From DASYTH01 sp035942955 (GTDB taxonomy: Bacteria > Actinomycetota > Actinomycetes > Mycobacteriales > Pseudonocardiaceae), in NCBI RefSeq assembly GCF_035942955.1, contig NZ_DASZCQ010000310.1:1-45180 (forward strand): DNA of 45,180 nucleotides. The letters run 5' to 3'. Within the stretch, counting starts at the first letter, position 1, and each line of letters begins with the position of its first letter. A program made the position numbers and the translations under genes. Below the pieces are notes generated by a model. That model saw only the letters and a list, made by a program, of their open reading frames with translations, did not search any database and had not been told where the DNA came from. Shown piece by piece: positions 1-45,180 of this stretch.

Positions 1-12738
<12,738 letters not shown>

Positions 12739-12750
12739 GGTGTCCACTCC

Positions 12751-12753
<3 letters not shown>
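12739..12753 (-). promoter_or_regulatory. NRPS A stop / NRPS B ribosome-binding site overlap
   Basis: Read on the minus strand, the TGA stop of NRPS A is the first part of TGAGGAGTGGACACC, immediately before the ATG of NRPS B. The AGGAG begins at the last base of the stop codon and sits 8 nt from the start. This layout favours coupled translation of the two synthetases at equal amounts. Confidence 0.85.
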
Positions 12754-38925
<26,172 letters not shown>

Positions 38926-39036
38926 GAGTTCTCGGACCTTTCGAGCGCGTGGTGTATCGACGCCGCCAGTCCGCGATGTCACGGACGGCTCAGCTCAGTG
39001 GATTTCGGGGTGTTGCCGACGGACGATCGACAGAGG
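38926..39036 (-). promoter_or_regulatory. Leader of NRPS A with ribosome-binding site
   Basis: A 111-bp spacer separates the thioesterase-like gene from NRPS A. AAAGG at 38937-38941 lies 11 nt before the chosen ATG. I see no convincing terminator or sigma-70-type promoter in it, so readthrough from the upstream gene is likely. Confidence 0.5.
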
Positions 39037-40413
39037 TCAACATCGCTCGGTCGCCGAGGCGAGGGGAATTCGCGGCACCCGCCGACGGGCGAACCGGCCC
39101 ATGGTGTGAATTCCGTCGATTCCACGGCTGATCGGGTCGCGATGAAAACGACCCATATTCATCCGCGTGCCGGACACGGGATCGTGCAGCGAAAAGGTCA
39201 GATCGTCGAAAAAGACCAACCGCGCGATGACCTCACCGTCGAGCGCCAGGTAGAGATAACCGTCGCGTTGCGCGATCACGTCGTAGTCGTCGTCTCCGTT
39301 GGAGTACCTGCCGACGCAGTCGGCCGCGGGCAGGGTCGACCGCCCGGGTGGCATCTCGACCTCCTGCCCGCCGACGCAGATGCCCGCCTCGAGCAGCTCG
39401 GTGAGCAGGTCCTGCCACAGGTAGGCCCCGGAGTTGGCGTTGCTGGTCAGCGCCACCACGCAGCCACCAACGGGATCGATGCGCAGATAGCACGCCGTGC
39501 CGTCGGCGTTGCCGTCGTGGCCCACCCAGTCGGTGGTCTCGTCCCGGAATATGGCCAGGCCGAGACCCCAGGCGTCGGCAAGTCCGAACGGGTCCGCGGT
39601 GGCGACGGCGTGGCGCATCCGCTCGGCGTGGTCGGGCGGGAGCACCTCCGGCAGACCGGGGCCGACGTGCATGAGGCCGAGGGACACGAGGTCCTCCGCG
39701 CTCACCGCGAGGCTCCCCGTCGGGGCCTCGACCAGCGGCTCGTTCTGCTGGACCGACACGGTCCGGCCGCTGACCCGGTTGACGGAGTGGCCGGTCGCGA
39801 TCGGTCGCTCCGGGGTGTACGTGGGTGGTGCGGTGATGAAGCTGGGGATGATGCCAAGCGGCTTCAGCAGGATCAGCTCCACGGCCTCCCACCAGCTCAT
39901 CCCGGTGATCGTCTCGATGAGATGACCGGCGAGCACGTAACCCACGTTGGAGTAGGAGAAGGCGGTGCCCGGCGGCAGGACGAGGTTCTGCTGCCGGCAG
40001 TGGTCGAGCACGTAACGGCGGATGGAGCCGCTGGTCACCGAGTCCGGTCCGGTGGGCAGCCCGCTGGTGTGGCTCAACAGCTGACGAAGCGTGATCCGTG
40101 CGAAGCAGTCGTCCGACTCGGCCGCCTGCTTCGGGAGGTACTCGCCGACCGGCGCGTCCAGCTCGAGGTCGCCGTCGGCGACGAGAACCATCGCGACGGT
40201 CGCGGTGAAGGCCTTGGTGATCGAACCGACCGGAAACGCGGTATCCCGGCGAACCGGATTCGCGGAGCCGTACTCCGTTTCCCCGACCGCGACCGCCACC
40301 GTGTGGCCACCCCGGTGTATGGCGAGCTGGGCGCCGGGGACCTGGTGTTTTGCGGCGGACGCGGACAGGGCGTCGGCTAAGCAATCAGCGCCCTCTTCGA
40401 GGCAAGACAACAT
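39037..40413 (-). CDS. PBP/beta-lactamase-fold hydrolase, candidate SurE-like trans-acting peptide cyclase
   Basis: Serine hydrolase of 458 aa of the class C beta-lactamase / penicillin-binding protein fold. Visible active-site elements are Ser64-x-x-Lys67 (SITK, codon 40222-40224), Tyr154-x-Asn156 (YSN, codon 39952-39954) and His299 (HDGN, codon 39517-39519). The last 110 or so residues form a separate beta-rich segment after the catalytic domain, like a C-terminal lipocalin-type domain. Order, spacing and length resemble the PBP-type thioesterases of the surugamide, desotamide and mannopeptimycin pathways, which release and head-to-tail cyclise peptides ending in a D-residue. I see no clear signal peptide, so it is probably cytoplasmic. 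It lies 111 bp upstream of NRPS A on the same strand and is probably cotranscribed. The start is the ATG with AGGG 11 nt upstream; a GTG at 40422 is possible. Alternatives are a D-aminopeptidase, an esterase or a resistance-type beta-lactamase. Fold is certain; the cyclase role is inferred from context and motif spacing. Confidence 0.8.
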   Translation of the reverse strand: MLSCLEEGADCLADALSASAAKHQVPGAQLAIHRGGHTVAVAVGETEYGSANPVRRDTAFPVGSITKAFTATVAMVLVADGDLELDAPVGEYLPKQAAESDDCFARITLRQLLSHTSGLPTGPDSVTSGSIRRYVLDHCRQQNLVLPPGTAFSYSNVGYVLAGHLIETITGMSWWEAVELILLKPLGIIPSFITAPPTYTPERPIATGHSVNRVSGRTVSVQQNEPLVEAPTGSLAVSAEDLVSLGLMHVGPGLPEVLPPDHAERMRHAVATADPFGLADAWGLGLAIFRDETTDWVGHDGNADGTACYLRIDPVGGCVVALTSNANSGAYLWQDLLTELLEAGICVGGQEVEMPPGRSTLPAADCVGRYSNGDDDYDVIAQRDGYLYLALDGEVIARLVFFDDLTFSLHDPVSGTRMNMGRFHRDPISRGIDGIHTMGRFARRRVPRIPLASATERC

Positions 40414-40576
40414 TGAAAACACGACCCTATCTTCTTCTCCAACTGAACGGTTTCGGGGCCCGTGAGACGGGGTTAAGGATGAATCCGGCCGGCCGCAGCC
40501 GACACCGCCAGCCGGAGCATTGGCACTCCCAACATGTGTCATCCGGTAACGCAACCAGATCCACACTGCCCGAAGG
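40414..40576 (-). promoter_or_regulatory. Spacer upstream of the thioesterase-like gene, probable promoter region
   Basis: This 163-bp stretch holds no gene. AGGG at 40425-40428 is the probable ribosome-binding site. The part near 40500-40580 is noticeably richer in A and T than the flanking coding DNA, as promoters often are. I could not fix -35 and -10 boxes with confidence. Confidence 0.35.
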
Positions 40577-41014
40577 TCATTTAATGGTCACCACGGGAGC
40601 GGCACGGCGATAGCAATCGCCGGCAATAAGTCTGGATGGGCTTGGTGAACGGCGCGTTGACCGCGGAATGCGATCTGCTGGCAGCCACATGGAAATCCGG
40701 ACCAGCGGTGGCCCCCGCACCCGGCCGGCCGGGCGGCCGCGGGGCGAGCACCGCCGTTGATCGGCGAGGTACTCCGCGTCCGGCGCGTTCCGCACACAAT
40801 CTCCGCCGGAGATCGGCGACGCGGCCAGGGTCGTGGTGAAAGTCTTGGTAATGGATCCGACCGGAATCCTCGATTCTCCGGTCAGAGCCACGTTTCCCCG
40901 ATGTTCCTCCTCGCCGACCTCGATCAACCGGACTGCGCCGTGGTGGAGCACGGCCAGCTGCCCGCCGGGAAGAGCCGAACTGCCGAGACCCTCGGATAAC
41001 TTCGCGGGATCCAT
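40577..41014 (-). pseudogene. Truncated paralogue of the PBP-type thioesterase
   Basis: The reading frame opens with an ATG after GAGGAG and gives 145 aa. Residues about 5-84 align without gaps worth noting to the N-terminal part of the intact gene next door: LPGGQLAV against VPGAQLAI, PVGSITKTFTTTLA against PVGSITKAFTATVA, and NAPDAEYLADQ against DAPVGEYLPKQ. The nucleophile motif SITK is retained (Ser54). Similarity ends near 40760, and the remaining sequence is Arg/Pro-rich with no Tyr-x-Asn or His motif. Two thirds of the enzyme is therefore missing and it cannot be active. It is most simply a decayed tandem duplicate. A translated short protein cannot be excluded, because the frame and ribosome-binding site are intact. 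Confidence 0.75.
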
Positions 41015-41214
41015 CTCTCCTCACAGATGAACATGCTCACCCCCTCTGGACGAGATTGGGTCGCGCGCACCTTGCACAGGGATACCGCTGCTTTCGTACC
41101 CGCGCGCACCGCCGCGCTCGACTGCGCTTACTGCTGGGAAGCCGACCGGTTACGTCGGCCTTGAACATGCGCAGGGCCTGGACGAGAACCGGATCCCCGG
41201 CAAGGGGGCGTTGT

Positions 41215-41241
41215 ACCTAGGCATCCGCCGCTCCCTTAGGT
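41215..41241. promoter_or_regulatory. Interrupted inverted repeat, possible operator
   Basis: ACCTAGG at the left and CCTTAGGT at the right form a near-dyad. The perfect arms are ACCTA and TAGGT separated by 17 bp. It lies about 200 bp upstream of the first minus-strand start. The arms are short, so chance is possible. Confidence 0.3.
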
Positions 41242-41489
41242 GGCTCCCGGTTCCGCCATCCATCCCAGCGATGGACCAGTCAATATTCACCAAGACCGAC
41301 CAGCCAACGCGACCGCCGAATGGAGCAGTTGCACTTGTGAAATTGCACTAATTGTGCGTACATCCAGCGGTAACTCGCTGCTCAGCGTCTCGGCGCAAGT
41401 TCATCCGAACGGAGTAGTTTAGCCGGAGATTGTGGTGATCACCTGCGTAATCGCGGATAGGACATGTTCTCATTGGCCGATGCCGGATA

Positions 41490-41717
41490 GTGACCGCGCA
41501 CCGGAAAGTCCACCCGAATGGCCGAGTTTGGCGGCGCGACGACGGCAATTACCTGGGGCTTCACCCCGCGCATGGTGCGCGGTGCAGCATTCGCGGCGCC
41601 CACCCGGCGCCGGCGACCGCGAAGTGGGTCGTCCGGCTCGCCGGCCTCCCGGCCGGCGGGAGGCTAGACCGGATCACCGACATCGGCCGGGCATACCCTT
41701 GTTACTCCGCTGAGTGA
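41490..41717 (+). CDS. Possible small hypothetical protein, weakly supported
   Basis: A GTG-started frame of 75 codons (VTAHRKVHPNGRVW... ending AYPCYSAE) has biased third positions but no convincing ribosome-binding site. It resembles no family I recognise. Its first 50 bp share a diverged copy with 41398-41448, where the matching frame (QVHPNGVV) is closed by a stop. This suggests decayed or repeated sequence rather than a functioning gene. Treat it as a placeholder. Confidence 0.2.
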   Translation: MTAHRKVHPNGRVWRRDDGNYLGLHPAHGARCSIRGAHPAPATAKWVVRLAGLPAGGRLDRITDIGRAYPCYSAE

Positions 41718-41808
41718 CCGCTAGGTTGCCCATACTGAGGGGAAGGGGGCGCAGGGTTTCGCCGGAGCGTGGTGCTGGGGTCATCTATACGCTCAATCTC
41801 TAGATGCC

Positions 41809-41816
41809 GTGTACAC
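41809..41816. promoter_or_regulatory. GTGTACAC palindrome upstream of the peptidase
   Basis: A perfect 8-bp palindrome lies about 55 bp before the peptidase ATG, just after an A/T-rich TATAC patch (41786-41790) that could be a -10 element. It could be an operator in the 5' leader. Support is by position only. Confidence 0.3.
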
Positions 41817-41871
41817 ACGCGCGGTCGGACGCCTCCGTCAACCCTCCACGGGCAACGACCGGAGGTCTGAA

Positions 41872-44800
41872 ATGCGTATCGGCAGACGGCTCGCGCTCGC
41901 GGGAACGGTTCTCGCGCTCGCGGTCGGCACCACCCAGCCGGCGTCGGCGGATCCACGATCGGCGGCCGGCCCCTGGCCGGCCGACCCGGACGGATCCACG
42001 TCGGTCACCCTCGTCACCGGCGACCGAGTGATCGTCTCGGGAGCGACCCGGGCGGTCCGGCCGGCCCCCGGCCGGACGGCCATGGCCTTCTCCACCTTCA
42101 CCGCGGCCGGCCACCTGTACGTCATCCCGGCCGACGCGCTCGGGCTGGTCGCCTCCGGCCGGCTGGACCGCAGGCTGTTCGACGTCACCACCTTGATCGA
42201 GTCCGGCTATGCCGACGCGCGCCGGGACACGCTGCCGCTGATCGTCGCCTACGAGGGCGGCGTCCGGGCGAACCTGGCCGCGGGCACCGTCACCCGCGAC
42301 CTGCCCAGCATCAACGGCGCGGCGATCTCCGCCGGCAAGGCCGACGCCGCCGCGCTGTGGAACGCGGTCACCAGCGGCGGCCCGGCCGCGCGCGGCCTGC
42401 GCACCGGCGTGGCGAAGGTGTGGCTGGACGGCACCCGTCGGTCTACTTTGGACCGCAGTGTGGCGCAGATCGGCGCGCCCGCGGCCTGGGCGGCCGGCTA
42501 CACCGGCACCGGCGTGAAGATCGCCGTGCTGGACACCGGAGTGGACCAGACCCACCCGGACCTGGCCAGCCGGGAGGTCGCCGAGCGGAACTTCAGCGAC
42601 GCCCCGGACGCCGTGGACCGCTTCGGCCACGGCACGCACGTGGCGTCCATCGCCGCCGGCACGGGCGCCAAATCCGGTGGGAAATACCGGGGCGTCGCCC
42701 ACGACGCGAGCATCCTGGACGGCAAGGTGCTCAACGACGACGGCTTCGGTCAGGAGTCGTGGATCATCGACGGGATGGAGTGGGCCGCCGAGCAGGGCGC
42801 CAAGGTCGCCAACCTGAGCCTGGGCGGCCCGGACTCCCCCGAGCTCGACCCGCTCGAGGAGGCGGTCGACAGCCTGTCCGCCCGGCACGGCGTGCTCTTC
42901 GTGATCGCCGCCGGCAACTCCGGCGCCGCGGAGACGATCGGCTCCCCCGGCAGCGCCGACGCCGCGCTCACCGTGGGCGCGGTCGACCGCGACGACAGCA
43001 TCGCCCCGTTCTCCAGCCGCGGACCGCGCACCGGTGACGGCGCGATCAAGCCGGACCTCACCGGTCCCGGCGTGAGCATCGCCGCCGCCAAGGCCGCCGA
43101 CGGCGTCATCGGGGAACCGGTGGCCGACGGCTACGTCTCGCTGTCCGGCACCTCGATGGCCACCCCGCACGTCGCCGGCGCCGCCGCCCTGCTCGCCCAG
43201 CAGCACCCGGACTGGACCGGCGCCCGGCTCAAGGCCGCCCTCACCGCCTCGGCCACGCCGAACGCCGCGCTCACCGCGTTCGACCAGGGCTCCGGCCGCG
43301 TCGACGTGGCCAAAGCCATCACCACGACGGTGACCACCGAGCCCACCAACGTCAGCCTCGGCACCGTGGCCTGGCCGCACGGCGACGACCAGCCGGTGAC
43401 CAGGCCGCTGACCTACCGCAACGCCGGCCCGACCGACGTCACGCTCACCCTGGCCGTCGACGCCAAGGGCCCGGACGGAAATCCCGCGCCCGCCGGCATG
43501 TTCTCCTTGAGCGCCAACCAGATCACCGTGCCCGCCGGCGGCGAGACCCGGGTCGATCTCACCGGCGACACCCGGGCCGGCACCCTCGACGGCGGCTACA
43601 CCGGCAGGATCGTCGCCACCGCGGGCGAATCGGCCGTCACGACGCCGATCGCGATCAACCGCGAGGTGGAGAGCTACACCCTCACGATCAACGTCCGCGA
43701 TCTCGCCGGCGCCCCGACCGACCGGTACTCGATGCTGCTGCTCGGCCTGGACAGCACCAGGTTCGCCTTCCCGTTCGACCCGGACGGCACGGTCACCACC
43801 CGGCTGCCAAGGGGTCGGTACCTCGTGGACACCCTCGTGCTCACCGGCGACGAGCAGACCCCGCACTACCACCTGCTGCCCTACCCGTCGCTGTCGCTGA
43901 CCGGGGACACCACGGTCGACGTCGAGGCCGGGGCCGCCAAACCGATCAGCATCACCACCCCCGACCCGGCCGCCACGTTGGCTCTCGGCGACATCGGCTA
44001 CGACGTCCGGACCGGCGGCATCGGCCTGAGCCGGTCGTTCCTGACGACCGACCTCGCCGAGCTGTCCATCGCCCACCTCGGCCCGGCCCTGCCCGCCGAG
44101 GCGTTCTCGGCCCGCATCAACACCCAATGGACCGTCCCCAGCGGACAGTTCTACGGCCTGGCCTGGTTCCAGTCCGGCAGCCTCCCAACCGGGTTCAGCC
44201 GGGTGGTCACGCCACGGGACCTCGCCACTCTCAGGGCCGACTTCGGCCCGGCGCCCGAGGGCCGCATCGGCGCCCGGTTCGCCTTCCCCAGGCCGGACAC
44301 CGGTCCCACCGGCGCCTGGGCCGTGCTCCTCGACGTCCCCATGCCCGGCCGGCGCACGGAGTTCTACAACACCGAGGGCCGCTGGCAGACCGGCCTGCTC
44401 CAACTGGTCGAAGACCCCTTCGACATCGAGCTCGACCTCAGCTCCGAGTTCCGCGCGTTCCGCCCCGGCCGCACCTACCAGGCCCGGTTCGCCTTCGCCG
44501 TGTTCGGCCCGGCATTCCCCCGGTCCGACTCGCCGTGGGCCGCCCGCCTCGGCGACGAGCTGCGCCTCTCCCTCCCCCTGTTCAGCGACTCCGCCGCCAA
44601 CGCCGGCTTCTCCGCCGTGGAGTCCGGCAGCGCCAAGCTGTTCCACAATGGACGGCTCATCGGCGAGTCCCCGTCCCCCTACGGAGGCCTGTTCGAGGTC
44701 CCCGCCACCCCGGGCACCTACCGCCTCACCACCGAGGCCACCCGCCCGCCACAGTTCGACGTGACCACCGCGCTGAGTGCCAGCTGGACGTTCCGCTCCG

Positions 44801-45141
44801 GCCACGTCCCCGGCACGAATCCCGAACCCCTACCCCTGCCGGCGATCCGCTTCACCCCGCAACTCGACGCGGCCAACTCCGCCCCCGCCGGCCGCCCCTA
44901 CCTGGTTCCCCTCATCCTCCAACACCAGTCGGGCAGCCTCGCCCGCCCGCACCGCGTCTCCGTCGACGTCTCCTACGACGAAGGCAAGACCTGGCGCAGG
45001 GCGGACGTCCTGGTCAACCTCGCCGTCCTCCTGCACCACCCGGCCGACGCCACGTCGGTCTCCCTCCGGGCGACGGCGACCGACCGCAACGGCACCACCG
45101 TCGAGCAAACCCTCATCCGCGCCTACAAGTTGAGGAGCTGA
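41872..45141 (+). CDS. Secreted subtilisin-family (S8) serine peptidase
   Basis: Secreted peptidase of 1089 aa that hydrolyses peptide bonds outside the cell. The ATG at 41872 follows GGAGG at 6 nt spacing and opens a classic signal peptide: basic MRIGRR, a hydrophobic stretch, and cleavage probably after PASA (about residue 26). A propeptide of about 170 residues follows. The catalytic triad is Asp221 (VLDTGVD), His253 (GHGTHVA) and Ser428 (GTSMATPHVAG), with the oxyanion Asn349 (AAGNSGA). No protease-associated insertion lies between His and Ser. A fibronectin-like beta domain follows at about residues 485-600. The long remaining C-terminal part is beta-rich and I recognise no family in it. 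It diverges from the NRPS operon across an 0.85-kb gap and ends at a strong hairpin. Whether it belongs to the pathway or is simply the neighbouring chromosomal gene cannot be told from the sequence. Confidence 0.95.
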   Translation: MRIGRRLALAGTVLALAVGTTQPASADPRSAAGPWPADPDGSTSVTLVTGDRVIVSGATRAVRPAPGRTAMAFSTFTAAGHLYVIPADALGLVASGRLDRRLFDVTTLIESGYADARRDTLPLIVAYEGGVRANLAAGTVTRDLPSINGAAISAGKADAAALWNAVTSGGPAARGLRTGVAKVWLDGTRRSTLDRSVAQIGAPAAWAAGYTGTGVKIAVLDTGVDQTHPDLASREVAERNFSDAPDAVDRFGHGTHVASIAAGTGAKSGGKYRGVAHDASILDGKVLNDDGFGQESWIIDGMEWAAEQGAKVANLSLGGPDSPELDPLEEAVDSLSARHGVLFVIAAGNSGAAETIGSPGSADAALTVGAVDRDDSIAPFSSRGPRTGDGAIKPDLTGPGVSIAAAKAADGVIGEPVADGYVSLSGTSMATPHVAGAAALLAQQHPDWTGARLKAALTASATPNAALTAFDQGSGRVDVAKAITTTVTTEPTNVSLGTVAWPHGDDQPVTRPLTYRNAGPTDVTLTLAVDAKGPDGNPAPAGMFSLSANQITVPAGGETRVDLTGDTRAGTLDGGYTGRIVATAGESAVTTPIAINREVESYTLTINVRDLAGAPTDRYSMLLLGLDSTRFAFPFDPDGTVTTRLPRGRYLVDTLVLTGDEQTPHYHLLPYPSLSLTGDTTVDVEAGAAKPISITTPDPAATLALGDIGYDVRTGGIGLSRSFLTTDLAELSIAHLGPALPAEAFSARINTQWTVPSGQFYGLAWFQSGSLPTGFSRVVTPRDLATLRADFGPAPEGRIGARFAFPRPDTGPTGAWAVLLDVPMPGRRTEFYNTEGRWQTGLLQLVEDPFDIELDLSSEFRAFRPGRTYQARFAFAVFGPAFPRSDSPWAARLGDELRLSLPLFSDSAANAGFSAVESGSAKLFHNGRLIGESPSPYGGLFEVPATPGTYRLTTEATRPPQFDVTTALSASWTFRSGHVPGTNPEPLPLPAIRFTPQLDAANSAPAGRPYLVPLILQHQSGSLARPHRVSVDVSYDEGKTWRRADVLVNLAVLLHHPADATSVSLRATATDRNGTTVEQTLIRAYKLRS

Positions 45142-45149
45142 CCGAACGA

Positions 45150-45176
45150 GCGGTGGCCCGGCCCCCCGGCCACCGC
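45150..45176 (+). terminator. Strong hairpin after the peptidase gene
   Basis: GCGGTGGCC (45150-45158) and GGCCACCGC (45168-45176) form a perfect 9-bp G/C-rich stem with a 9-nt loop, starting 9 nt after the TGA. No T-tract is visible before the window ends. Actinomycete terminators often lack one. Confidence 0.75.
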
Positions 45177-45180
45177 GTGC

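Larger units (their letters stand above)
41015..41871. promoter_or_regulatory. Divergent intergenic region of about 850 bp
   Basis: This region separates the NRPS operon and its upstream pseudogene from the peptidase. Base composition and codon bias drop between about 41040 and 41480, with A/T-rich patches near 41280-41360, so it is probably regulatory or relic sequence. It contains an interrupted inverted repeat (41215-41241), a diverged direct repeat (41398-41448 and 41506-41558, about 70 % identity over the first 32 bp by eye), one weak small frame (41490-41717) and a short palindrome just before the peptidase. I see no RNA gene or transposase remnant. Confidence 0.5.

Noticed and set aside
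38926..38982. GTG at 38982 as the start of NRPS A
   Set aside because: No ribosome-binding site precedes it, whereas AAAGG precedes the ATG at 38925. The extra 19 residues match nothing in the A-domain family. It is kept as an alternative.
41398..41558. Diverged direct repeat with related VHPNG-coding starts
   Set aside because: About 70 % identity over some 32 bp with no longer homology. It is too weak to call a mobile element or gene family.
41800..44805. A 1001-codon minus-strand open frame opposite the peptidase
   Set aside because: It is Gly/Glu/Val/Arg-rich with no recognisable domain. The plus strand holds a signal peptide, an S8 triad and a ribosome-binding site.

Overview
The window comes from a high-GC actinomycete, probably a filamentous antibiotic producer. 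The evidence is G/C-dominated third codon positions, Shine-Dalgarno starts and very large modular synthetases. Genus cannot be fixed from the sequence. About 90 % of the window is one minus-strand nonribosomal peptide synthetase (NRPS) operon, read right to left.

Layout in order of transcription: (1) a truncated remnant of a penicillin-binding-protein/beta-lactamase-fold gene (41014-40577); (2) an intact homologue of it (40413-39037) with the features of a stand-alone PBP-type thioesterase, the SurE-like enzymes that release and cyclise peptides in trans; (3) NRPS A (38925-12751, 8724 aa, seven modules); (4) NRPS B (12738 to the left edge, at least 4246 aa, three complete modules and part of a fourth), whose ribosome-binding site overlaps the stop codon of NRPS A. 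To the right, after about 850 bp without a convincing gene, a secreted subtilisin-family peptidase (41872-45141, plus strand) runs the other way and ends in a strong hairpin.

Domain order: NRPS A is A1-T1 / C2-A2-T2 / C3-A3-T3-E3 / C4-A4*-T4-E4 / C5-A5-T5-E5 / C6-A6-T6-E6 / C7-A7-T7. NRPS B is C8-A8-T8-E8 / C9-A9-T9 / C10-A10-T10-E10 / C11(partial). The line starts with A-T, so the product is probably not N-acylated. If modules act in order the peptide has at least 11 residues, with D-configured residues at positions 3, 4, 5, 6, 8 and 10. Pocket residues read by eye suggest Val-like at position 1 and Ser at 3 and 10. Positions 2 and 6 share one pocket type, and 5, 8 and 9 share another.

Most unusual points: A4 has lost several catalytic core residues, including the A10 lysine, while T4 and E4 look intact. 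C3 is of the D-residue-accepting type although module 2 has no epimerase, which looks like a lost E domain. A PBP-type thioesterase candidate leads the operon beside a decayed copy of itself. A 273-bp near-identical tract is shared by A3 and A5. A short palindrome, TCCAYWRTGGA, recurs in all three codon phases and on both strands' genes. The left end of NRPS B, which would show the termination chemistry, lies outside the window.
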